A stretch of DNA of 64,000 nt from positions 1 through 64,000 of the forward strand of contig NZ_JAIFZS010000058.1 in assembly GCF_019710635.1 (NCBI RefSeq), read 5' to 3'. Shown piece by piece: positions 24,419 to 31,414 of this stretch. The position numbers were made by a program, and so were the translations under genes. Under the pieces are notes generated by a model. It worked only from the letters and a program-made list of their open reading frames with translations, was not told the DNA's origin and made no database searches. The stretch comes from Mycolicibacterium xanthum (lineage in GTDB: Bacteria > Actinomycetota > Actinomycetes > Mycobacteriales > Mycobacteriaceae). Positions within the stretch are counted from its first letter, which is position 1, and each line of letters opens with the position of its first letter.

Positions 24419-24499
24419 GGCACCTTTGGCACGTTTGCCCGTATTAACTCCCGTCTGCGCGCCCGTGAAAGTGAACCCGGAACACGTGCCAAACGTGCC
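24419..24499. other. Candidate satellite replication origin (inverted iteron pairs)
   Basis: GGCACCTTTGGCACGT (24419-24434) and ACGTGCCAAACGTGCC (24484-24499) are inverted copies with 15 of 16 bases matching. Each holds two GGCAC-type units, and they flank ~49 bp containing the only TATTAA stretch. This is the gap directly downstream of the helicase gene. It resembles satellite origins bound by their own replication protein; an operator is the alternative. Confidence 0.5.
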
Positions 24500-25963
24500 C
24501 TACCTGTCTTCATCGGGGGTGTCCTCGCTGGCCAGGACGCAAATACCGTGGCGCCAACGATTTCCGTGGGAAGGCTTGGCGGCGGGGTATCCGCGCCGGT
24601 CCAACACCTCGCCGAAGTTGCCACGGCCGATGTCGTCGCATCCTTCGGCTTTCGCCCACCGCTGCCATTCCTCGTAGAGCTGGGTGGTGGTGGCCTTCAC
24701 CGTGGGTGCGCACACGCACCGGTCGGCGATGAATCTGCCGACGGTGTCGCTGCGGCGCTGATAGTCGTCGGTGCGGGCCCGCACCGCGTCGGGTTCGGCC
24801 AGGCCGCCGTCGAGGTATCCGCGCAGCCCGGCGATCGCCCACGACAGGATGCCGTCGGCCTCCAGCTCGAGCTTGCCGGGAAGGGTGTCGTCTTGTTCGT
24901 CGTCGGGGATGACGGTGTCGAACGGGACGACGCGCAGCCGGCGCCAGATCGCGGGGCTGTCACCGGACACCAGCGGTAGATGGTTAGTGACCAGGACGGG
25001 TAGGTGCGCCGGGGTGAACTCCACGAAGTCCTGCCGCATGCGGCGGGCCTTGATGCGGTCACCGCCGGTCAACCGTTTCATGGTGGCTTCGGCCAGGCGC
25101 CGGCCCTCGTCGGTTTCGGACACCACCACCAGCCGCCGGCCCATCAGGTCCATTTCTCCGGTGGGGTGTGCCCCTTCGCGGTGCATGAACAGGTCGGGCT
25201 CGGCGGTGGCGGCGTAGTCGCCGAGGGTGTGCAGCACGGCGTTCCAGAAGGTGCTTTTGCCGTTGGCGCCGACACCGGTGCAGATCGGCAGCAGGTGCTC
25301 GCGGACCTCGCCGAGCAGCGCCAGGCCGAGGAGGCGTTGCACGAACCCGCGGACCTGGCTGTCGGGCAGGATGCGGGACAGGAACCCTTCCCATTGCTCG
25401 GCTGTCTGCTCGCTGCTGTAGCCGCCGTTGCAGACCTTGGTGATGCGGTCGGCCGGATCGTGTGCCCGCACCCGTAGGGTGTGGAGGTCCACGGTGCCGT
25501 TGGCGGCGTTGAGCAGGTAGGGGTCGGCGTCGAGGTCGGCGACGGTGGCGGCGAACTCGGTGAGCGCGGAGGCGATCCCGAGGACTCCGACGACTCCGGA
25601 GTTCGATTCGCAGGCCCGGATGTCGCGTTGCAGTTGCCGGTCGCCGAGCGCGCCGGCCAGCGCCGCCCGGAGTACGTCGAGGACTGCCCGTTTCGCGGCG
25701 CCGATCTCATCGACCGCCCAGCGGGTGCCGTCCCAGTGATACCAGCCGATCCCGTGGACGTGCAGCAGCCGGTCGCGGTGGGACGCGGCGAGCCGGTAGG
25801 CCATCCGCACCTGCCCGGAATGCCCGAGCCCGCTGGCGTCGGGACCGGGATCGGCCGGGCCCGGATCATCGGGGTGGTGCCCGTTGCGGGCCGCCTGATC
25901 GCGGCGGGCATCGTCGGCGATGAGTTCAAGCAATTCGTCGGAGCGGTCCAGATCGTCGGTCAC
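24500..25963 (-). CDS. D5/P4-type phage helicase (primase C-terminal family)
   Basis: A 487-residue protein of the D5_N/P4-type superfamily 3 helicases. Walker A GANGKST is near residues 232-238 and the Walker B-like region MGRRLVVVSETDEG near 280. Then comes LTGGDRIKARRMRQDFVEFTPAHLPVLVTNHLP, the usual sensor region with Asn. The family's archaeo-eukaryotic primase domain is not evident in the first 130 residues, so it may be helicase only. GTG at 25963 with GGAGG 7 nt upstream; a longer reading frame upstream only shadows the next gene. It probably drives element replication. Confidence 0.87.
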   Translation of the reverse strand: MTDDLDRSDELLELIADDARRDQAARNGHHPDDPGPADPGPDASGLGHSGQVRMAYRLAASHRDRLLHVHGIGWYHWDGTRWAVDEIGAAKRAVLDVLRAALAGALGDRQLQRDIRACESNSGVVGVLGIASALTEFAATVADLDADPYLLNAANGTVDLHTLRVRAHDPADRITKVCNGGYSSEQTAEQWEGFLSRILPDSQVRGFVQRLLGLALLGEVREHLLPICTGVGANGKSTFWNAVLHTLGDYAATAEPDLFMHREGAHPTGEMDLMGRRLVVVSETDEGRRLAEATMKRLTGGDRIKARRMRQDFVEFTPAHLPVLVTNHLPLVSGDSPAIWRRLRVVPFDTVIPDDEQDDTLPGKLELEADGILSWAIAGLRGYLDGGLAEPDAVRARTDDYQRRSDTVGRFIADRCVCAPTVKATTTQLYEEWQRWAKAEGCDDIGRGNFGEVLDRRGYPAAKPSHGNRWRHGICVLASEDTPDEDR

Positions 25964-26202
25964 GCGACCACCTCCTTCCGCGCCGCTGTGCAGTCGGCTC
26001 GGTGCCGGTGATGAACAACCGGGTAATACAGGCATTGGTCGCAGTACTCGGCCGGTTTCGGGACCGCGGTGCAGTCGGCCCGGTGTTCGCCGCTGTAGAC
26101 GACCGGGTGGTATCCGCAGCCGGTGCAATAGTCCGTTGGCGGCGGGAACGTGTTGCCCTGAGAGACAAGGGTGAAGTCGTGGTGATCACGCCGTGCGAAC
26201 AT
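25960..26202 (-). CDS. Small protein with duplicated Cys/His motif
   Basis: An 80-residue protein with two copies of a YCxxC-x-Y-x-PVV-x(n)-HRADCTA unit (residues ~25-48 and ~52-73). The repeats suggest two zinc-binding modules made by internal duplication. The stop overlaps the helicase GTG (GTGA) and the start abuts the ParB-like stop, so it is an embedded operon member. Function is unknown. Confidence 0.78.
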   Translation of the reverse strand: MFARRDHHDFTLVSQGNTFPPPTDYCTGCGYHPVVYSGEHRADCTAVPKPAEYCDQCLYYPVVHHRHRADCTAARKEVVA

Positions 26203-27033
26203 TCAGACCACCGCCTGCGGGTCGGCCGTCGAGGTGTCCAAGTTGGACACCTCGGGATCGGCCCACCGGTAGACCCGTTCGGGGTGCGCATCGCGCCATT
26301 GCCGATGCCGGTCATCGCAAACCGCGCAGTCTGCATCACACTGCCAGGAGCGGATCTCGTCGAACCCCGTCCCGAGCAGCCGCCCGAACAGTTCCCGGTC
26401 GGCCAACCAGTGATCCGCCTCGCGCAACTGATGCCATGTCATCCGCTCCAGGACGTCGCCGACCGTCTGCCAGTTCGCGCCCTCACGATGCTGCATGAGA
26501 GCGGTCATGGCGATCCGGCCCTGCAAGTCGTTGATCTCGGTGACGACCTGTTTTTCTAGCTCCTCAAGCTGGCGACGTTTCTCGGCGCGGATCTCTTCGG
26601 CGCGTTCCTCCTCCCGGCGTTTGGCCTCTGCCGCAATCTCGGCTTCGGCCTGGCAGAGGGCGGCGCGGACCGCTCCCACCGTGGACGGCGAGCAGCCGAC
26701 CCGGCGGGCAATTGCACGGTCGGAATCCCTTGTACGGCGACGGATCTCGTGGCCGATGATGTCGCGGACCTGTTCACGTGTCAGATGGCGGCGTGAGCAG
26801 TTGAGCGCGACCGCCCGGTCCATCGCGTCATCGTCGTCATCGACGGTGATCACGACGACCGGGTAATTGATGCCGAGTTCGGCGGCGATGGCCGCCCGAT
26901 GGTTACCATCGACGATCCGGCCGTACTGATCTTTGATGACCGGCATCTGGACGCCTTTGTCCATGATGTCGTTGCGGAGCGCTTCGTATTGCTCGGCCGG
27001 CAGCTCCGGCATCGGCTGGAAGTGGTCACTCAT
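26203..27033 (-). CDS. ParB/Srx-fold nuclease-like protein
   Basis: A 276-residue protein. The N-terminal ParB/sulfiredoxin domain has the signature VIKDQYGRIVDGNHRAAIAA (residues ~33-52). An HTH follows (ARRVGCSPSTVGAVRAALCQ, ~112-132), then a charged coiled coil (~135-170) and a C-terminal domain with CDADCAVCDDRH, probably metal-binding. Such proteins act in partition or as transcription regulators in phages. The ATG overlaps the neighbouring gene's stop (ATGA). Confidence 0.82.
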   Translation of the reverse strand: MSDHFQPMPELPAEQYEALRNDIMDKGVQMPVIKDQYGRIVDGNHRAAIAAELGINYPVVVITVDDDDDAMDRAVALNCSRRHLTREQVRDIIGHEIRRRTRDSDRAIARRVGCSPSTVGAVRAALCQAEAEIAAEAKRREEERAEEIRAEKRRQLEELEKQVVTEINDLQGRIAMTALMQHREGANWQTVGDVLERMTWHQLREADHWLADRELFGRLLGTGFDEIRSWQCDADCAVCDDRHRQWRDAHPERVYRWADPEVSNLDTSTADPQAVV

Positions 27034-27425
27034 GCGATCACCCCGTCGGTCAGCCGGTGCAGTTCCTCGGCGAGGGCGCGGTCGTCGCCGCCGCGCCGCC
27101 ACATCTGGCGCAGCGTCGTCGCGTCGAACAACGGTGCCAGTCCGGCGATCGCCAGGTGCTCGGCCGCAGCCACCACACCATCGGCCTGCGGGTCGGACAG
27201 CACATCGGGACGCCACGGTGTCCACGGATCAGCCACCCGGCTGTGCTCAAGGACCGGCAGGCGCCGGGACGCGGCACGCCGACGACGAACACCAGCCACA
27301 GCCGCGCACTGACGGTCTGCGGCGCTAGACTGCGGATAGCCGTCGGCTTCGTGGTGGTTGTCGGTGGTGGTGGTTAGTGTGGTGTCGCCCAGGCCGTGCG
27401 CCTGGGCTTCATCTTTTCGGGCCAT
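27030..27425 (-). CDS. Hypothetical 131-residue element protein
   Basis: Hydrophilic protein with a Thr-rich N-terminus, a basic middle (GVRRRRAASRRLPV) and a helical C-terminus (TLRQMWRRGGDDRALAEELH). It is tightly packed: its start abuts the nuclease-like gene's stop and its stop overlaps the ParB-like ATG. No family is recognised. Confidence 0.72.
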   Translation of the reverse strand: MARKDEAQAHGLGDTTLTTTTDNHHEADGYPQSSAADRQCAAVAGVRRRRAASRRLPVLEHSRVADPWTPWRPDVLSDPQADGVVAAAEHLAIAGLAPLFDATTLRQMWRRGGDDRALAEELHRLTDGVIA

Positions 27426-27785
27426 CTACGCACCGCCGTCCAACTCGGCGCGGATCATCCTTACAACGCGGCACAACTGTTCATCGAGCGTGTCGCTGTC
27501 ATCGACGCGGAACACCAGCCAGCCCTGCGAACGCAGCCAGGCATCGCGGGCGACGTCCTTCACAGCCACATCAGGTCGCCAATGGTGCGGGCCGTCGGCC
27601 TCAAGTGCGATTCTCACGGTGGGCCAGGCGTAGTCGAGCCGGTATTTGCCTACGCGGTATTGGGTCTGATCGAGAATGTCCCAGGTGTGCAGCCGCCAGG
27701 TGACTCTGTTCTCCAGCGATGTGCCGGTTGGCAGGCCGTGCTGCTCGATGAGGTTGCGGGTGATGTGATGGATAGCGGTGGTCAC
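27426..27785 (-). CDS. DUF559/Vsr-like PD-(D/E)xK endonuclease
   Basis: A 119-residue protein resembling very-short-patch-repair/DUF559 nucleases: YRVGKYRLDYAWPTVRIALEADGPHH carries the catalytic D...E-x-D arrangement (RLDYAW, ALEADG), followed by WLRSQGWLVFRV. A role in element DNA processing or in competition with other phages is inferred. The ATG overlaps the excisionase stop (ATGA). Confidence 0.75.
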   Translation of the reverse strand: MTTAIHHITRNLIEQHGLPTGTSLENRVTWRLHTWDILDQTQYRVGKYRLDYAWPTVRIALEADGPHHWRPDVAVKDVARDAWLRSQGWLVFRVDDSDTLDEQLCRVVRMIRAELDGGA

Positions 27786-27976
27786 GCCGCACCGCCGACC
27801 GGCTGGATAAAAGCCTCAAGTTCGTTGAGGTCGACCTTGATCAGGCGGGGGCCGACACGGTAGCCGGTGAGCCTGCCTTCGGAGATCCAGCGGCGAAGGG
27901 TTCTCGGGTGAACGTCGGCGTTCTTGGCGGCTACGGGAATGCCAGCCAGACGCGGCTGAGCCTTCGATTTGGACAT
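27782..27976 (-). CDS. xis: Excisionase / MerR-like DNA-binding protein
   Basis: A 64-residue protein with a winged helix-turn-helix of the excisionase type: AAKNADVHPRTLRRWISEGR then LTGYRVGPRLIKVDLNELEA. Such proteins direct integrases toward excision. It is the first gene of the long minus-strand operon, downstream of an AT-rich promoter-like region at ~28038-28066. Confidence 0.82.
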   Translation of the reverse strand: MSKSKAQPRLAGIPVAAKNADVHPRTLRRWISEGRLTGYRVGPRLIKVDLNELEAFIQPVGGAA

Positions 27977-28037
27977 GGCGCACCTCTCGCACCGGGTGCC
28001 GACTCCGGTAGGGGTGCGCCAATTCTGGACGGGCTCA

Positions 28038-28066
28038 GTGTTCCGTTATGCCTACATACGTTACAT
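28038..28066 (-). promoter_or_regulatory. AT-rich promoter/operator region of the excisionase operon
   Basis: The stretch around CGTTATGCCTACATACG is the only AT-rich block between the 153-residue gene and xis. On the minus strand it offers several TANNNT-like hexamers and a partly palindromic core. It probably drives the replication-capsid operon; the exact start is not resolvable. Confidence 0.4.
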
Positions 28067-28522
28067 GGTGTTCCCGCGTGGGAGCGGGATCGTGGCGCCT
28101 CGGCGGGTTGCGGCGAGATCCTGGCGGATCTCAGAGAAGGTGATGTTGAAGAACGTCCGGTGTGGGCACCGCAGTGTGATTCGCTCACTCTCACTGTCGC
28201 CGCTGGTGAGCCACTGAGCCCGCGCCGGGTCGCGTTCGCGTTCAACCTGGAACACGTCGGGGCGCCCAGCGCCCGCGGCGGGCCGTTGCGGCGGGCGGCC
28301 GAGCAGCACACCATCGGGTGTCGAGAGCACATGCAGAAGGACGCAGCGGCACCCTGCCCGCCGGTAGGTGATCAGCAAGTGGGCGTTGAGCTTTCGCTTG
28401 TCCGACAGGAAAGACTCGTATCGTGCGGCCCGCTGCCGTGCCGGCTCAAGGACAACCCTGTCCATGATGTTGATCAGCCGGGCGATGTCATCGGGGTCGA
28501 CGCGGTCCTCTTCGTCATCCAT
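28061..28522 (-). CDS. Hypothetical 153-residue protein, possible element regulator
   Basis: Encoded between integrase and excisionase, with its ATG overlapping the integrase stop (TGATG). The N-terminus is acidic and helical (MDDEEDRVDPDDIARLINIM), the middle has GCRCVLLHVL, and the C-terminus has CPHRTFFNITFSEIRQDL. The place between int and xis is where phages usually carry the repressor, but no HTH is evident, so the function is unassigned. Confidence 0.7.
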   Translation of the reverse strand: MDDEEDRVDPDDIARLINIMDRVVLEPARQRAARYESFLSDKRKLNAHLLITYRRAGCRCVLLHVLSTPDGVLLGRPPQRPAAGAGRPDVFQVERERDPARAQWLTSGDSESERITLRCPHRTFFNITFSEIRQDLAATRRGATIPLPRGNTM

Positions 28523-29619
28523 CAGGCACCGCCTGCGGCAAGTTTCGACAGACGTTCGGCAATCTCGGCGTCGCGGCCCTCGGCGACATGCTGGTACTTG
28601 AGCGCCATCGCCGGGCTGGTGTGACCCAGCCTGTGCATCAACTCGGCGGTGGTGGCGCCGGACTGCGCGGCCAGAACCGCGCCGACGTGCCTTAAGTCGT
28701 GGACGCGGAAGTTCGGCTTGCCGATGGCGGCGCGGGCTTTCTCCCACGGATACTGGTACTCGTAGTGGCGCACATGCCCGCCGGCCTTGCCGGTGAACAG
28801 CAGCGAGTCGCCGGCCTTGCCGACATGCTCGGCGAGATGCTTCTTCAGGGCCGGCCTGATGTGCGGCGGCACGTTCACGGTTCTGATGCCCGCCGACGTT
28901 TTCGGCTCCCCGACGTGGATCGCGCCCTGGCGGTAAGTGACCGCCCGCCGAACATGCACCGCACTGCAATCGCGCTCGATGTCCTTACGGCGCAACTCCG
29001 ATGTCTCACCCCAGCGCAGTCCGCACCAGGCGGCCAGAGTCACGGTCATCTGCAAATGCTTCGGCATCTTCGCAGCGAGCTTGTCCAGCTCGGCCGGGGT
29101 GAGCACGTCGACCTGATGACGCCGCCTGGTCTGCGATGCCTTCGGAATGCGGCACGGGTTGCCGTCGAGCAGTTCGTCCTGCACGGCGGTGGCGCAGATC
29201 GCGTGCAGCAGGCTGTATGCGTGGGCGTTGCGGGTCGGGGTGTCCGCGCCGAGGTCGGCGTGCCATTCGCGAACCTGGGCGGGGGTGAGCTTCACCAGCT
29301 TGGTGTCGCCGAGGTCGGGCAGAATCAGCCGATCGAGCAGTGACCGGTAGAGCTGGTGGGTGCGGGGGCGTAGCCGCCGCTGTTCCAGCCAGCGGTCGGC
29401 GTACTTGGTCAGGGTGATGCCGTCGGAGCGTTCCGCGGCGCCCCAGGTGCCGAGGTCGATCTTGCGGCGTTCGTTGGACAGCCAGCCCTCGGCGTCGGAC
29501 TCCTGGGAGTACGTGCGCGGCGCTTTGTGCAGGCGCGTGTCGGGTCCGACGTAGGCTGCCTGCCATCGGCCGCTAGGTAGTTGGCGCACCCGGCCGAACC
29601 CGCGTTTCTTCCGCGCCAT
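28522..29619 (-). CDS. int: Tyrosine integrase
   Basis: A 365-residue phage integrase. N-terminal arm-binding domain (residues ~1-60), SAM-like core-binding domain (~65-165), catalytic domain ~172-360 with Arg202 (CGLRWGE), Lys240 (GEPKTSAGIR), His307/Arg310 (HDLRH), His333 (LGH) and Tyr342 (ALKYQH). All catalytic residues are present, so the element may still excise. It lies 160 bp from attR with arm-type repeats between, and recombines at the 3' end of tRNA-Pro. Confidence 0.95.
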   Translation of the reverse strand: MARKKRGFGRVRQLPSGRWQAAYVGPDTRLHKAPRTYSQESDAEGWLSNERRKIDLGTWGAAERSDGITLTKYADRWLEQRRLRPRTHQLYRSLLDRLILPDLGDTKLVKLTPAQVREWHADLGADTPTRNAHAYSLLHAICATAVQDELLDGNPCRIPKASQTRRRHQVDVLTPAELDKLAAKMPKHLQMTVTLAAWCGLRWGETSELRRKDIERDCSAVHVRRAVTYRQGAIHVGEPKTSAGIRTVNVPPHIRPALKKHLAEHVGKAGDSLLFTGKAGGHVRHYEYQYPWEKARAAIGKPNFRVHDLRHVGAVLAAQSGATTAELMHRLGHTSPAMALKYQHVAEGRDAEIAERLSKLAAGGA

Positions 29620-29643
29620 CGTTTGCCATCCCCTCGGTCATTC

Positions 29644-29662
29644 CGTGCAAGATTCGTGCAAC
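29644..29662. promoter_or_regulatory. Integrase arm-type sites, attR side
   Basis: CGTGCAAG (29644) and CGTGCAAC (29655), 11 bp apart, match the repeats at 20086-20114. They lie just upstream of int and ~120 bp from the attR core. Confidence 0.55.
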
Positions 29663-29780
29663 ATGAATGTACCAATGTGTCTGACAGTGTCCTATACTGT
29701 CACTGCGGCTTGAGCGGCATACCAGCAGGTAGAAGCGCGAAAACCGCTGATAAGAGAATCGGCCACGTCGCATCCACCAT

Positions 29781-29806
29781 CAGGTTCAAATCCTGTCAGC
29801 CCGACC
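29781..29806 (+). repeat. attR core (26-bp direct repeat)
   Basis: Identical to 20046-20071; sequence beyond both ends differs. It reproduces only the T arm and 3' end of tRNA-Pro, not a full tRNA. Confidence 0.93.
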
Positions 29807-29812
29807 AAGAAT

Positions 29813-29847
29813 AAGGGCCAGGTCGGCTTCAGCCGGTCCTGGCCTTT
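29813..29847 (+). terminator. Displaced tRNA-Pro terminator
   Basis: GGCCAGG/CCTGGCC plus CGGC/GCCG around TTCA, ending in TTT, starts 7 nt after attR. Before integration it would have followed tRNA-Pro, so the element now separates the tRNA from its terminator. Confidence 0.55.
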
Positions 29848-29917
29848 GCGTTGCGGAGGGCGACCAGGATGTCGCGAGCCCGAGTGCCCTCCGGGTCAGC
29901 GGCGCTCAGACGGCGGC

Positions 29918-29932
29918 TCCTGTCAGCCCGAC
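29918..29932 (+). repeat. Third, partial att core
   Basis: TCCTGTCAGCCCGAC is identical to 15 bp of the attL/attR core. It lies 127 bp beyond the matching part of attR. It looks like the scar of an earlier element at the same tRNA. Confidence 0.55.
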
Positions 29933-29934
29933 GT

Positions 29935-29953
29935 TGTGATGTCTCAGGACATC
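29935..29953. other. Palindrome GATGTC-TCAG-GACATC, possible insertion-sequence end
   Basis: TGTGATGTCTCAGGACATC directly follows the third att copy. Ends of this type occur in IS481-like elements, but no transposase is present here, so this is at most a remnant. From 29807 to 30022 no gene is supported. Confidence 0.25.
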
Positions 29954-30022
29954 GGAATGGTCCCGCTTGACCGTCGAACGAGTCCGCTCGCATCTCGATG
30001 CCGAGCCGTGGCACTGCGATCC

Positions 30023-30412
30023 TCAAGCGACAAGCTCGATATGGGCATCGTGGCCATGAGATCGGGCGAGCCGTCCGTCGCAGGTGACAAGCGGTACGTC
30101 GAAGCCCTCTGCGAGGGCGATGTAAAGTCCGTCGGCCACGCTGTGAGTGCTCCGCAATTGGTAGGCGCGCGAGACGAATGGCTTTGTCGGCCAACGACGA
30201 ACCGGCAGGCTCAGGAAGTCGGCAACCGCGACGAGTCCTTCGTGATCGCTGATCAGCCGCCGCATGACGGCCCGCCGTACCGCCCCCATGACCTCGACGT
30301 CGAAGTGGGCAGGGGCATGCACCGCCTCGCCCCGCAAGCGCTGCGCCACTGCCGCACCCGGCGGCGTCGCGAGGACGAGTTCGACCACCGCAGAGGCGTC
30401 CACCACGATCAC
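30023..30412 (-). CDS. vapC: VapC-family PIN-domain toxin
   Basis: A 129-residue PIN ribonuclease. The acidic residues expected at the active site are present: Asp5 (VVDASA), a Glu near 40 (DVEVMGAV), Asp in HSVADGLYIALA and Asp in TCDGRLA. VapC toxins cleave specific tRNAs or rRNA. Its start overlaps vapB (ATGA-type). It lies in the scar region just outside attR, a common place for accessory genes. Confidence 0.9.
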   Translation of the reverse strand: MIVVDASAVVELVLATPPGAAVAQRLRGEAVHAPAHFDVEVMGAVRRAVMRRLISDHEGLVAVADFLSLPVRRWPTKPFVSRAYQLRSTHSVADGLYIALAEGFDVPLVTCDGRLARSHGHDAHIELVA

Positions 30413-30636
30413 TCGGACCGAGCCTCGTCAAGCAACTCGGCTGCGCTCGCACCGAGGTCTCGGCGCGGCAATGCCGCGAGACGGGAAAGAACATCATCGA
30501 GGGCTGGCTCTCCCGCGATCTCGGCGAGCCGAGTCAGCAGGAAATCGCTCAGGCTCATCCGCTGCGCTGCGGCACGGGCCTTCAGTTCGTGGAGAAGTTC
30601 GTCCGGAACATTTCGAATCTGGACCATGCTAGACAT
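30409..30636 (-). CDS. vapB: VapB-family antitoxin
   Basis: A 75-residue antitoxin with an N-terminal ribbon-helix-helix (MVQIRNVPDELLHELKARAA) that would bind the operator, and an acidic C-terminal tail (ASAAELLDEARSE) that would block VapC. ATG at 30636; an in-frame ATG at 30627 is possible. An AT-rich palindromic promoter lies just upstream. Confidence 0.88.
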   Translation of the reverse strand: MSSMVQIRNVPDELLHELKARAAAQRMSLSDFLLTRLAEIAGEPALDDVLSRLAALPRRDLGASAAELLDEARSE

Positions 30637-30640
30637 GCTT

Positions 30641-30668
30641 TAACCATACTCTTCATGTTTTACACATG
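30641..30668 (-). promoter_or_regulatory. vapBC promoter/operator
   Basis: CATGT (30654-30658) and ACATG (30664-30668) form an inverted repeat, and on the minus strand TATGGT precedes the vapB ATG. This AT-rich palindrome is a likely autoregulation site for VapBC. Confidence 0.45.
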
Positions 30669-30816
30669 CGATAAAGTTTGAGCGGCGCTGGGATTGTCGG
30701 ATGGGACCGCGTCGGGACCACTCGTCATCCCCTAATGCCGAACGCCGCAACACGGCCGCCGACCCATGGCGCCGGCCGGGGCGAGCGCCGGGCACCGACC
30801 CGGGCAGAGCGTGCCG

Positions 30817-31130
30817 ATGAAAATTGCGTTCACCGCCGGCAGGAGGAGCTGCGCCGCGAGCTTCGGGACTACTTCGCGACGCCGATGACCCCGAACGCCG
30901 CGAGGCGCTGAGCTTCGTCGACGGCCAATACCGCGACGGCGCGGTCTATCTCGAGGTGATCCGGCAGCTCGGCAGGGACGGCTGGCTGGCCATCGGCTGG
31001 CCCACCGAGTTCGGCGGTGGGGCCCGGTCGATGGTGGAGCAGCGGATCTTCGGTGACGCCGCGGCAGTGGCCGGAGTGGCCGTCCCGTACCTGACCATCA
31101 ACACCATCGGCCCGACGCTGATGCAGCACG
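30817..31130 (+). pseudogene. Acyl-CoA dehydrogenase (fadE) N-terminal remnant
   Basis: The typical acyl-CoA dehydrogenase start MKIAFTA is followed, after a frameshift, by QEELRRELRDYFATPMTP. After a second frameshift near 30893-30900 it reads ERREALSFVDGQYRDGAVYLEVIRQLG and GWPTEFGGGARSMVEQRIF. The homology stops abruptly after TLMQHGT at about 31130, where sequence of an enoyl-CoA hydratase begins. About one quarter of a dehydrogenase remains, so it cannot be functional. Confidence 0.8.
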
Positions 31131-31340
31131 GTACCGGAGATCGCGGCGCGGATCTGTGCGAACGGCCCACTGGCGGTGCAGAAGTCGAAGGCGTCGATCC
31201 TGGCCACGGGCTGGCTCGACGAACAGGACGCTCGGGCGATCGAAAGCGGATTCACCGCGCAGGTCATCGGTTCGCAGGATGCCCGCGAGGGCCTCAGGGC
31301 GTTCGCGGAGAAGCGCAGGCCGCGCTTCGGCGGACGGTAA
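31131..31340 (+). pseudogene. Enoyl-CoA hydratase (echA) C-terminal remnant
   Basis: From PEIAARICANGPLAVQKSKA to DAREGLRAFAEKRRPRFGGR the reading is the C-terminal ~69 residues of a crotonase-family enzyme, ending at TAA 31338-31340. Its frame differs from that of the fadE piece before it. The junction at the GGTACC around 31130 marks a deletion that fused the two genes. Confidence 0.8.
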
Positions 31341-31414
31341 CTTGCTCGGCGCGCATCGCGGGACACCTCCCGCACTGGCCGCCCCCGGGTCACCGGCAGC
31401 ACGTCGAGCACTGG

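Noticed and set aside
29829..30497. 222-codon minus-strand frame across vapBC
   Set aside because: Out of frame with the clear vapB and vapC genes. Its last ~25 codons could be the tail of a lost gene beyond attR, but this cannot be shown.
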